Assembly: GCF_016863015.1 (NCBI RefSeq)
Contig: NZ_BOOB01000046.1
Location: forward strand, 62,001 to 126,000
Direction of reading: 5' to 3'
DNA length: 64,000 nt
DNA from: Microbispora amethystogenes
Lineage (GTDB): Bacteria > Actinomycetota > Actinomycetes > Streptosporangiales > Streptosporangiaceae
Shown here in pieces: positions 18,001 through 25,229 of the stretch. Below the pieces are notes generated by a model, which was not told where the DNA came from, made no database searches, and saw only the letters and a program-made list of their open reading frames with translations. How positions within the stretch are numbered: the first letter of the stretch is position 1; each line of letters begins with the position of its first letter. The translations under genes were made by a program, and so were the position numbers.

Positions 18001-18386
18001 TCGGCCGCCTCGCCGGGCGCGCCCCTCGCCAGCATCCGGCGGCCGTCCTCGGCCAGCGCGGCGAAGCGGGCCAGGTCCACCTGGCCCGGCGCGATGGCCA
18101 GCAGGTAGCCGGGCTCGCGGGTGAGCAGGACCCGCGGCGGCGTGCGCGGCGCCCTGCCGGGCTCCAGCGCCCGGCGAAGCTGGGAGATGTACGCCTGCAG
18201 GGTCCCGGTGGCGCTGGCGGGCGCCTCCCCCGACCACAGTTCGTCGATGAGGCGATCGAGCGAGACGACGCGTCCGGGTTCCAGGGCGAGCATGGCCAGC
18301 ACGGCGCGCCGCTTGGGGGTGCCGACGTCGACGGCACGGCCGGACGAGTCGACGACCTCCAGCGGGCCGAACAGGCGAAAGTCCAT
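15030..18386 (-). CDS. BTAD-AAA+ (SARP/AfsR-like) large transcriptional activator, copy 2
   Basis: 1118 residues from the ATG at 18384-18386, preceded by GGGGAAAA. Architecture matches copy 1: winged helix (1-95), BTAD (100-245), a shorter Pro/Val linker (255-290), Walker A GEAGIGKT at 322-329, Walker B LLVLDDLHWADASSLRLL, then TPR-type repeats to a common end (HARRAHETHLSLGLDHWAGR). Long blocks are near-identical to copy 1, for example SLDRLIDELW and LTREPGYLL, so the pair is a duplication. The linker and ATPase loops have diverged most, consistent with different signals or targets. It is divergent from FAD oxidase 2, with two inverted repeats in the shared 153-base gap. Confidence 0.88.
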   Translation of the reverse strand: MDFRLFGPLEVVDSSGRAVDVGTPKRRAVLAMLALEPGRVVSLDRLIDELWSGEAPASATGTLQAYISQLRRALEPGRAPRTPPRVLLTREPGYLLAIAPGQVDLARFAALAEDGRRMLARGAPGEAADLLRRSLETWRGEPLAEFTAYEFGRPVVARLAELRAAVTEDWFEARLALGDAASCVPDLERLVEDHPYRERLWGLLVLALYRSGRQADALAALRRVRALLDGELGLEPGPELRRLEQAVFGQAPELDGAGPALLTPPAEPGAAVPVGTTVVPPGTTSVPVVHAGLVARREQTGRVATRLAEARRGRGGVLLVAGEAGIGKTRLAEAAAGEAAALGMTVAWGRCAEDTGAPAFWPWLGVLRDLGRDRRADVAEALAALSGGPPDDAPADAEGGDDPRRVLFELHERVTAVLGAAGPALLVLDDLHWADASSLRLLAFAAGELHRAPVLVLATIRPEPGGDPEQLRDTLAALARERGVERLTLPPFTREDVAAYLAGRELPDGRLAALLHERTGGNPFYLGELIRLLDSEHRLDAASLGVPEGVREVIGRRVGRLPEETRALLETAAVLGREVSFDALETACGLGAEEVMLRLEPAVATGLLVEVPGGFDYRFSHALVRDALYAGLGRARAARLHLRAGEALESLPGVEVSVLAHHFVAASRAGGAAKAVEYAVRAARQAAARCAYDEAADWWGRAVDALGSGDPARRCALLVRRGEALRVVGDVAGGRKALEEAIVLAAGIGERATLIEAVTAFGGMSVWNWRHYGVVDGETVALLERLLREPLGDVERATLLGTLGMELYYSPRRAEGERLAADGVRLARRTGDPRLLARSLNNYLVAAWVSEREDERRRAVEEMLALPLGPAEEAVARVFRMAHLLRAGELAEWDRDLARCTRLTDEIRRPELTGMARIAEAAGRTMRGDWAAAERLADEFTSLIAGFSMWGLDYPGMITLYTCRREQGRVGEVADRLVSRAHDPDMVPLRPVAALAALDAGDPALARRLAERWGGEIRDDWTTEFLVVVWGHLAARLGVPDPAALYRRLAPYGERLVVSGMGGAGWGSTHLVLAELADATGGRDLTLRHARRAHETHLSLGLDHWAGRSARLLAELDG

Positions 18387-18405
18387 TTTTCCCCATAAGA
18401 GCGGA

Positions 18406-18435
18406 GGGTCCGGTTCGTAGCGTATTGCCGGACCC
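18406..18435. promoter_or_regulatory. 8-bp perfect inverted repeat upstream of regulator 2
   Basis: GGGTCCGG (18406-18413) faces CCGGACCC (18428-18435) with a 14-base spacer, giving 22 bases centre to centre, two helical turns. It lies 20 bases from the regulator start in the divergent promoter region, a likely operator for self-control or for the divergent pair. Confidence 0.5.
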
Positions 18436-18497
18436 GCCACCGCACGAACAGCGCGCGACTAGCCGTCTCCTAATCGACCGCAAGCCTTCCCTCGCAG

Positions 18498-18523
18498 GAT
18501 GTTCTCCGACTCCCCGGAACATC
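18498..18523. promoter_or_regulatory. 7-bp perfect inverted repeat just upstream of FAD oxidase 2
   Basis: GATGTTC (18498-18504) faces GAACATC (18517-18523) across 12 bases, ending 16 bases before the oxidase ATG. A TTC/GAA-type inverted repeat also lies upstream of FAD oxidase 1 (13482-13499), so the two promoters may share a regulator-binding logic. Confidence 0.45.
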
Positions 18524-18539
18524 GAGCGGAAGGACGAGC

Positions 18540-19895
18540 ATGTCTACCTTGGAAAGCGATCTGCGGCGGATGGTGCGCGGCCAGGTCCACGTGCCCGGCG
18601 ACCCGATCTTCGAGACCGCCCGGCTGCCCTGGAACCGAGCGGTCGACCAGCGGGTCCGGGCGGTCGTGGAGATCGAGGACGCGGCCGACGCCGCCGTCGT
18701 CGTCCGGCACGCGGCGCTCGCGGGTTTGGCCGTGGCGGCGCAGCCGGGCGGGCACGGCGCCACGACCAGCCTGGACGGGACGATCCTGGTGCGCACCGGC
18801 CGGCTGCGCGGTATCGAGGTCGATCCGGAGCGCCGTGTCGCCAGAGTCGGGGCCGGCGTGCAGTGGGGCGAGCTGCTCACGGCGACGGGCAAACACGGGC
18901 TGACGGGCCTGCCCGGAAGCTCCCCCGTGGTGAGCGTCGTGGGCTACACCCTCGGCGGCGGGTTGAGCTGGTTCGCCCGCAGGTACGGCTGGGCCGCCGA
19001 CGGCGTGCGCGCCTTCGAGACGGTCGGCGCCGACGGCGTGCCCGCCCGCGTCACGGCCGACTCCGACCCCGACCTGTTCTGGGCGCTGCGCGGCGGCGGC
19101 GGCGACTTCGCGCTGGTGACCGCGGTCGAGCTGGACCTGCACCCCGTGCCCCGGCTGTACGGAGGACGGATGCTGTGGCCCGCCGACCGGGCCCCCGAGC
19201 TGCTCGCCGCGTTCCGGGAGGTGACGGCCGGCGCCCCCGCGGAGCTGACCGTCTGGTTCACGATGGTGAGGTTCCCCCCGGTGCCGCAGGTCCCCGAGCC
19301 GCTGCGCGGCCTGGCCGCGGTCGCAGTGGACACGACGTTCCTCGGCGGCGAGGAGGAGGGACGCGCCCTGCTCCGGCGGTTCGAGGACGTTCCCGGCCTG
19401 CTGCTCGACAGCCGTACCGCCATGCCGCTGGACGAGCTCGGCGGCATCTGCGCCGAGCCGACGCAGCCGGTGCCCGGGGCGGGCCGCGGCGAGCTGCTGA
19501 CCGGTCTCGACGACACCGTGGCGGGCGATCTGCTCGCCGCCGTCGGCGACATCGCGCCGCTGGCGAGCGTGCAGGTGCGTCACCTGGGTGGCGCGCTGCG
19601 CCGGCCGGCCGCCGGCGGCGGCGCGTGCGGGCACATCGCCGAGCCGTACGCCCTGGGCATGATCGGGCCGATCATGTCGCCCGAGGGCGGGCGGGCGGTG
19701 CACGCGCGGCTGGCGGAGATCGCCCGCTCCGTGGCGCCGCACACGACCGGCCGCAAGCCGTTCACCTATCTCCACGCGGACGAGACCGCCGCCTCCGCGT
19801 TCGACGCGGAGACGCTGGCCCGCCTGCGCGAGATCAAGCGCCGCCGGGACCCGCACGGCGTCTTCCGCAGCAACAAGCCGGTGTCCGCCCAGTAG
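18540..19895 (+). CDS. FAD-binding oxidoreductase, berberine-bridge-enzyme type, copy 2
   Basis: A 451-residue paralogue of the oxidase at 13521-14885, from the ATG at 18540 after GGAAGGACGAGC. QPGGHGA places His72 in the canonical GGH site for covalent FAD. YTLGGGLSWFARRYG (136-150) and DPDLFWALRGGGGDF follow, and the C-terminus ends IKRRRDPHGVFRSNKPV, close to copy 1. The mid-domain (about 215-330, the substrate domain) also aligns throughout. The GGH here against NGH in copy 1 is a concrete active-site difference. The gene ends with two consecutive TAG codons. Function presumably parallels copy 1; substrate unknown. Confidence 0.86.
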   Translation: MSTLESDLRRMVRGQVHVPGDPIFETARLPWNRAVDQRVRAVVEIEDAADAAVVVRHAALAGLAVAAQPGGHGATTSLDGTILVRTGRLRGIEVDPERRVARVGAGVQWGELLTATGKHGLTGLPGSSPVVSVVGYTLGGGLSWFARRYGWAADGVRAFETVGADGVPARVTADSDPDLFWALRGGGGDFALVTAVELDLHPVPRLYGGRMLWPADRAPELLAAFREVTAGAPAELTVWFTMVRFPPVPQVPEPLRGLAAVAVDTTFLGGEEEGRALLRRFEDVPGLLLDSRTAMPLDELGGICAEPTQPVPGAGRGELLTGLDDTVAGDLLAAVGDIAPLASVQVRHLGGALRRPAAGGGACGHIAEPYALGMIGPIMSPEGGRAVHARLAEIARSVAPHTTGRKPFTYLHADETAASAFDAETLARLREIKRRRDPHGVFRSNKPVSAQ

Positions 19896-19902
19896 TAGCG
19901 CC

Positions 19903-19938
19903 GGTCACAGCGATGATCACAGCGGCGATCAGAGCTTG
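19903..19938. repeat. 12-bp tandem repeat containing the lipoprotein stop codon
   Basis: Three adjacent 12-base units (19903-19914, 19915-19926, 19927-19938) share G-TCA-AGC. The stop codon of the minus-strand lipoprotein lies inside the third unit. It fills the gap between two convergent genes. Confidence 0.55.
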
Positions 19939-20615
19939 CGCACCTCGGCGTCGCCCGAGCCCGCCCTGACGACGATCTTGTTCGGCGCCGAGTCGTCCTC
20001 CGCGAAGTCGACCCGGCGGTCGCCGCTTCCCGTCGTCGCGTCGATGGCGTAGGCGCCGTCCGGGAGCCAGACCTTGCCGTCGCCCGAGCCCGTCACGGCC
20101 CGCACCTCGGCGGGGACCGCCGTGAAGCGGAGCGTGACGTCACCGGACCCGGTCCGGGCGTTGACCTCCTTCGCGGCGAGACCGCGGGCGTCGACGTCGC
20201 CGGAGCCGGTCGACGCCTCGACCTGGCCGGTCAGGTTCCGCAGGGTCAGGTCCCCCGAGCCGGTGTCGATCTTGACGGCCAGCCCGCGCGGCACCTCCAC
20301 CTTGTAGTCCACCGAGCACCGGCCGCACTTGTACTTCAGCGTGAGCGTGCCGCCGTCCACGGAGTGGCCGTCCTCGGTCTTCGGCCTGATCCCCCACCAG
20401 TGCAGGGTCTCGGTGACGTGGATCCCGGACCGGTCGCTCTCGCTCACCACGACGTCGCCCGAGCCGGTGTGCGCGTCGACGAGGGTCACCGCGTCCTTCA
20501 CGTCGTAGGACTGCAGGGCCTGTTCCCCGCCGAAGCCCAGCGTCCCGCCGCACGCCGTCACGGTCAGGGTCAGCCCCAGGGCGGCCCCCGCGACGGCCAG
20601 GGTTGTCTTCTTCAT
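19929..20615 (-). CDS. lipoprotein with DUF4097-type beta-helix repeats
   Basis: A 228-residue secreted lipoprotein: basic start MKKTTLAVAG, hydrophobic core, and lipobox LTVTAC with the lipidated Cys22. The mature part is a repetitive parallel-beta protein in which TGSGD recurs about every 20-25 residues (HTGSGDV, DTGSGDL, STGSGDV, RTGSGDV, VTGSGDG, TTGSGDR), the pattern of the DUF4097 adhesin-like family. KYKCGRCSVDYK adds two cysteines. Probably an envelope-anchored protein of unknown role. It is divergent from aceB across 145 bases and may share control with it, though nothing functionally links the two. Confidence 0.8.
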   Translation of the reverse strand: MKKTTLAVAGAALGLTLTVTACGGTLGFGGEQALQSYDVKDAVTLVDAHTGSGDVVVSESDRSGIHVTETLHWWGIRPKTEDGHSVDGGTLTLKYKCGRCSVDYKVEVPRGLAVKIDTGSGDLTLRNLTGQVEASTGSGDVDARGLAAKEVNARTGSGDVTLRFTAVPAEVRAVTGSGDGKVWLPDGAYAIDATTGSGDRRVDFAEDDSAPNKIVVRAGSGDAEVRKL

Positions 20616-20724
20616 GGTCCCGATCCTCCGGCACGCGTGCGCCGGCTCCCATCAGGGAAGGCCCTAGGCCGTCCCTGGTGCGGCCCTCACGTTGACCCCC
20701 GGCCACACCCTGACGTAGCGTCGA

Positions 20725-20769
20725 TTCCACCATTCAGAATAACTTTTCCGGAGGGTGGAAATGGTGGAA
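20725..20769. promoter_or_regulatory. 10-bp perfect inverted repeat spanning the aceB start
   Basis: TTCCACCATT (20725-20734) is the exact reverse complement of AATGGTGGAA (20760-20769), which contains the aceB ATG. The ribosome-binding site GGAGGG (20750-20755) lies in the 25-base loop. In the mRNA this hairpin would sequester the start codon. In DNA, TTCC/GGAA arms also resemble IclR-type operators, and an IclR gene closes this operon. Which reading is right depends on the transcription start. Confidence 0.5.
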
Positions 20770-22350
20770 GGTGTCGAGATCACAGGACCCCTGCTGGACC
20801 GGTTCGACGAGATCCTCACCCCCGAGGCCCTCGGCTTCGTGGCCACCCTGCAGCGCGAGTTCGACCCCCGGCGGCGGGAGCTGCTCGCCGCCCGCCGGGC
20901 ACGGCAGGCGGAGCTGTCCGCGGGGGGCACGCTCGACTTCCTTCCCGGGACCGCCCACCTCCGGGCGGCCGAATGGCGGGTCGCCCCGCCCGCCCCCGGA
21001 CTGGAGGACCGCCGGGTCGAGATCACCGGGCCGGTCGACCGCAAGATGACGATCAACGCGCTCAACTCGGGCGCCAAGGTCTGGCTCGCCGACTTCGAGG
21101 ACGCCAACTCCCCGACCTGGGAGAACACGGTCAACGGCCAGCTCAATCTGCGCGACGCCCTCGACCGTACGATCGACTTCGAGTCGGGCGGCAAGACGTA
21201 CGCGCTGCGGCCGGACGAGGAGCTGGCGACGGTCGTGGTCCGTCCGCGCGGCTGGCACCTGCCGGAGAAGCACATCCTGGCGGACGGCGCGGAGATGTCC
21301 GCGTCGCTGGTCGACTTCGGGCTCTACTTCTTCCACTGCGCCGCGCGGCAGATCGGCAAGGGCCGCGGGCCGTACTTCTACCTGCCGAAGATGGAGTCGC
21401 ACCTGGAGGCGCGGCTCTGGAACGACGTGTTCGTCCGGGCCCAGGAACTGCTCGGCGTTCCCCGGGGCACGATCCGGGCGACCGTGCTGATCGAGACGTA
21501 CCCGGCGGCGTTCGAGATGGAGGAGATCCTCTACGAGCTGCGCGAGCACTCGGCGGGCCTCAACGCCGGCCGCTGGGACTACCTGTTCAGCGTCATCAAG
21601 AAGTTCCGCACCCGGGGCCGGGAGTTCCTGCTCCCCGAGCGCAACGCGGTGACGATGACCGCGCCGTTCATGCGGGCCTACACCGAACTGCTGGTGCGCA
21701 CCTGCCACAAGCGCGGCGCGCACGCGATCGGCGGCATGGCGGCCTTCATCCCCTCCCGCCGCGACCCCGAGGTCAACAGGGTCGCGCTGGAGAAGGTGCG
21801 GGCCGACAAGACGCGCGAGTCGGGCGACGGCTTCGACGGCTCCTGGGTGGCCCACCCCGACCTCGTCCCGATCTGCCGGGAGGTGTTCGACGGCGTGCTC
21901 GGCGACCGGCCCAACCAGCTCGACCGGCTGCGCGAGGACGTCAACGTCACCGCCGAGGACCTGCTGTCGGTGTCGAAGACCCCCGGCGAGATCACCGAGG
22001 CGGGGCTGCGCGGCAACGTGGACGTCGGCCTGCGCTACCTCGCGGCCTGGATGGGCGGCAACGGCGCCGCGGCGATCCACAACCTCATGGAGGACGCCGC
22101 GACCGCCGAGATCTCCCGCTCCCAGGTCTGGCAGTGGATCCACAACGACATCACCCTGGCCGACACGGGCGAGGTGGTGACACGCGATCTGGTCGAGCGG
22201 ATCATCGAGGAGGAGCTCGCCGGCATCGCCGCCGAACCGGGCTACGACGAGGAGCTCTACCGGCAGGCCACGGCGCTGTTCAAGGAGGTCGCCCTTGACG
22301 ACGACTTCGCGGAGTTCCTCACGCTTCCCGCGTACCGGCGGATGCCGTGA
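20761..22350 (+). CDS. aceB: malate synthase A
   Basis: 529 residues from the ATG at 20761, with GGAGGG five bases upstream; a GTG two codons earlier overlaps that site. It condenses glyoxylate with acetyl-CoA to malate. Length and motifs fit the A isoform: [20 protein letters not shown] followed by [26 protein letters not shown] with the catalytic Arg, [31 protein letters not shown], and [16 protein letters not shown]. First gene of an apparent operon aceB-glcD-glcE-glcF-iclR. In this context it consumes the glyoxylate made by glycolate oxidase; no isocitrate lyase is present in the window. The hairpin over the start may control it. Confidence 0.95.
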   Translation: MVEGVEITGPLLDRFDEILTPEALGFVATLQREFDPRRRELLAARRARQAELSAGGTLDFLPGTAHLRAAEWRVAPPAPGLEDRRVEITGPVDRKMTINALNSGAKVWLADFEDANSPTWENTVNGQLNLRDALDRTIDFESGGKTYALRPDEELATVVVRPRGWHLPEKHILADGAEMSASLVDFGLYFFHCAARQIGKGRGPYFYLPKMESHLEARLWNDVFVRAQELLGVPRGTIRATVLIETYPAAFEMEEILYELREHSAGLNAGRWDYLFSVIKKFRTRGREFLLPERNAVTMTAPFMRAYTELLVRTCHKRGAHAIGGMAAFIPSRRDPEVNRVALEKVRADKTRESGDGFDGSWVAHPDLVPICREVFDGVLGDRPNQLDRLREDVNVTAEDLLSVSKTPGEITEAGLRGNVDVGLRYLAAWMGGNGAAAIHNLMEDAATAEISRSQVWQWIHNDITLADTGEVVTRDLVERIIEEELAGIAAEPGYDEELYRQATALFKEVALDDDFAEFLTLPAYRRMP

Positions 22351-22374
22351 CGACGTGAGCGAGAGCGAGAACAG

Positions 22375-23826
22375 ATGTCCGTGCTCGAACGGCTGACGGC
22401 GCGGCTGACCGCCGTGCTCCCGCCGGACGCGGTGGTGACCGACCCGGTGCGGCTGCGCACCTACGAGTGCGACGGGCTGACCGTCCACCGGGCCACCCCC
22501 GGCGTGGTCGTGTTACCCGAGACCACCGAGCAGGTCGCGGCCGTCGTACGGCTGTGCCGCGAGCACGGCGTGCCGTTCGTCGCGCGGGGATCGGGCACGG
22601 GTCTGTCGGGCGGCGCCCTCCCCCGCGCGGACGGCGTGCTGGTCGTCACCTCCCGCATGCGGCGGATCGTCGAGATCGACATCCCGGGCCGGCGGGCCGT
22701 GGTGGAGCCCGGGGTGACGAACCTCGCGATCACCGAGGCCGTCCGCGACCAGGGCTACTACTACGCCCCCGACCCCTCCAGCCAGCAGATCTGCTCGATC
22801 GGCGGGAACGTGGCGGAGAACTCGGGCGGCGCCCACTGCCTCAAGTACGGCTTCACGGTGAACCACGTGCTCGCCGCCGAGATCGTCACGCCCGACGGGG
22901 ACGTCGTGGAGCTGTCCGCCGGCGATCCCGGCTACGACCTGCTCGGCGCGTTCGTCGGCTCGGAGGGCACGCTCGGCATCGCGACGAAGATCACCGTACG
23001 GCTGTCACGGGCGCCGGAGGCGGTGACGACCCTGCTCGCCGCCTTCACCGGCATCGAGGCCGGCGGCCGGGCGGTGTCGGCGATCATCGCGGCGGGCGTG
23101 GTCCCCGCCGCGATCGAGATGATGGACGCGCTGGCGATCGAGGCGGCGGAGGCCGCCGTCCGCTGCGGCTACCCGGCCGGGGCGGGAGCGGTGCTGGTGG
23201 TCGAGCTGGACGGGCCGCGCGCCGAGGTGGAGCACCAGTTCGCGGCCGTCGAACGCATCTGCCGCGACAGCGGCGCCTTCGAGATCCGGACGGCCGCCTC
23301 CGCCGAGGAGCGCGCGGCGATCTGGAAGGGCCGCAAGTCGGCGTTCGCGGCCGTCGGCCGGATCAGCCCGGCGTACATCGTGCAGGACGGGGTGGTGCCG
23401 CGGACCGCGCTGCCGCGCGTGCTCGCGGGCATCGACCGGCTGCAGGAGGAGTACGGCATCCGGGTGGCGAACGTCTTCCACGCGGGCGACGGCAACCTCC
23501 ATCCCCTCGTGCTGTTCGACGACGCCGTGCCCGGTGAGCGCGAGCGCGCCGAGATCGTCAGCGGGCGCATCCTCGACCTGTGCGTCGAGCACGGCGGCTC
23601 GATCACCGGGGAGCACGGCGTGGGCGTGGACAAGGCCCGCTACATGCCCCGGATGTTCACCGAGGACGACCTCGGCACGATGCAGCTTCTGCGGTGCGCG
23701 TTCGACCCGGAGGGCCTGGCCAATCCCGGCAAGGTCTTCCCCACCCCCCGGCTGTGCGGGGAGGCGCCGGGAGTGCGCACGGGCGTGCACCCGCTGGTGG
23801 AGGCCGGTCTGGCGGAGCAGTTCTGA
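22375..23826 (+). CDS. glcD: glycolate oxidase, FAD subunit GlcD
   Basis: A 483-residue flavoprotein that oxidises glycolate (or D-lactate-like 2-hydroxy acids) to the 2-oxo acid. The FAD-binding loop is VARGSGTGLSGGALP, followed by VEPGVTNLAITEAVRDQGYYYAPDPSSQ and GGNVAENSGGAHCLKYG. The C-terminal FAD-oxidase domain carries VFHAGDGNLHPLVLFD and ITGEHGVGVDKA. One rare TTA codon lies at 22513. The start is 24 bases after the aceB stop; its stop overlaps the glcE start (TGATG). Because glcE and glcF follow, glycolate oxidase is more likely than a stand-alone D-lactate dehydrogenase. Confidence 0.93.
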   Translation: MSVLERLTARLTAVLPPDAVVTDPVRLRTYECDGLTVHRATPGVVVLPETTEQVAAVVRLCREHGVPFVARGSGTGLSGGALPRADGVLVVTSRMRRIVEIDIPGRRAVVEPGVTNLAITEAVRDQGYYYAPDPSSQQICSIGGNVAENSGGAHCLKYGFTVNHVLAAEIVTPDGDVVELSAGDPGYDLLGAFVGSEGTLGIATKITVRLSRAPEAVTTLLAAFTGIEAGGRAVSAIIAAGVVPAAIEMMDALAIEAAEAAVRCGYPAGAGAVLVVELDGPRAEVEHQFAAVERICRDSGAFEIRTAASAEERAAIWKGRKSAFAAVGRISPAYIVQDGVVPRTALPRVLAGIDRLQEEYGIRVANVFHAGDGNLHPLVLFDDAVPGERERAEIVSGRILDLCVEHGGSITGEHGVGVDKARYMPRMFTEDDLGTMQLLRCAFDPEGLANPGKVFPTPRLCGEAPGVRTGVHPLVEAGLAEQF

Positions 23827-25229
23827 TGCACGGAGAAGGGACGCCCGACCCCCTGGACCCCTCGGCTGTCACGAGCCACCCCGGCCCGGACGCCGGGGAC
23901 ACGCCCGGCGCGCGGAGCGCTCTGGAGCCGAGCGGGGCGGGAGACGCGCTCGCGGCGACCGGCGTGACCGTGCGCGAGGCGGGCGACGGGGACGAGGTCG
24001 CGGGCGTCCGGCCGCGCTGGGTCGCCCTGCCCGAGTCGGCCGAGGAGATCGCGGCCGTCCTGCGCGCCTGCGCGGCGCACGACCTGGCGGCCGTCGCGAC
24101 GGGCGGCCGGACCAAGCTGCACTGGGCCGCCCCGCCCGAGCGCTGCGACGTGCTCGTGGACCTGGGCCGCATGAACCGGGTGCTGGAGCACACGCCGGGC
24201 GACCTGGTCGTACGGGTCCAGGCCGGGGTGACCGCGGAGGCGCTGGCGAGCGCCCTCGCGGCGGAGAACCAGGAGCTCGCGCTCGACGTGCCGGTGCCGG
24301 GCACCACGGTCGGCGGGCTGCTGGCGACCGGGATCGCCGGGCCGCGCGGGTTCCGTCACGGCACCGCGCGCGACCTGCTCATCGGGATCACCGTCGTGCT
24401 GGCCGACGGCACGATCGCCAGGTCCGGCGGGAAGGTCGTCAAGAACGTCGCCGGGTATGACCTCGGCAAGCTCTTCACCGGCTCGTACGGCACCCTCGGG
24501 ATCATCGCGGACGCCACCTTCCGCCTGCGACCGCTGCCCGCCGCCCGCGCCTGGGTGACGGCGTCCGTCGGACGGCCGGTGACGGAGACCGCCACGCCCT
24601 ATGCGTACGAGGGGCAGACGCTCGACACCACCTCCACCGACGTGGCCGCCGCGCTACGGGCGATGGTGCCCGCGATCACCGAGTCGCCGCTGGAGCCGAG
24701 CGCCGTCGAGGTCGACTGGCCCGACGTGGACGGCCCCTGCTGGGTGGCGGTCCTCGTCGAGGGTTCCGCCGCCGCCGAGCGCGCCAAGGCCCTGTCGGCC
24801 CTGATGGGCGGCACGGCCGAGGTGAGCGAGCAGCCGCCACCCTGGTGGGGACGCCTGCCCGAGCCAGACGACACCCTGCTGGAGCTCAGGGTCGGGGCCT
24901 CCTCGCTTCTCCACCTGCTCCCCGCCCTGAGAGATGCCGCTCACGCGTCGGGGGCGCACCCGGTGATCCGCGGCTCGCTCGCCGCCGGGATCCTGCACAT
25001 CGGTCTGCGAGGCACGCCCGGTGAGGTCGCCGGGTTCGTGGGCCTGGTGCGCGACGACGCCGAGGGGACGTACGACGGCCGGGTGGTCGTGCTTTGTGCG
25101 CCGGTGGAGGCCGCGCGCCGTCTGGACCGGTGGGGGCGCGTCGGCGCGCTGCCGCTGATGCGGCGGGTCAAGGAGCGGTTCGATCCCGGCCGCCGGCTCT
25201 CCCCCGGCCGCTTCGTCGGAGGGATCTGA
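23826..25229 (+). CDS. glcE: glycolate oxidase, FAD-binding subunit GlcE
   Basis: 467 residues from the ATG at 23826 overlapping the glcD stop. The first 50 residues are a Pro/Gly/Asp-rich tail; the FAD domain then begins VALPESAEEIAAVL. ATGGRTKLHWAAPPERCD is the FAD loop, then VQAGVTAEALASALA, GTTVGGLLATGIAGPRGF and GGKVVKNVAGYDLGKLFTG, all GlcE features. The C-terminus (RRVKERFDPGRRLSPGRF) is typical. It forms the membrane-associated complex with GlcD and GlcF. GlcE is usually about 350-400 residues, so the N-terminal tail is an extension. The glcF start overlaps its stop by one base. Confidence 0.92.
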   Translation: MHGEGTPDPLDPSAVTSHPGPDAGDTPGARSALEPSGAGDALAATGVTVREAGDGDEVAGVRPRWVALPESAEEIAAVLRACAAHDLAAVATGGRTKLHWAAPPERCDVLVDLGRMNRVLEHTPGDLVVRVQAGVTAEALASALAAENQELALDVPVPGTTVGGLLATGIAGPRGFRHGTARDLLIGITVVLADGTIARSGGKVVKNVAGYDLGKLFTGSYGTLGIIADATFRLRPLPAARAWVTASVGRPVTETATPYAYEGQTLDTTSTDVAAALRAMVPAITESPLEPSAVEVDWPDVDGPCWVAVLVEGSAAAERAKALSALMGGTAEVSEQPPPWWGRLPEPDDTLLELRVGASSLLHLLPALRDAAHASGAHPVIRGSLAAGILHIGLRGTPGEVAGFVGLVRDDAEGTYDGRVVVLCAPVEAARRLDRWGRVGALPLMRRVKERFDPGRRLSPGRFVGGI

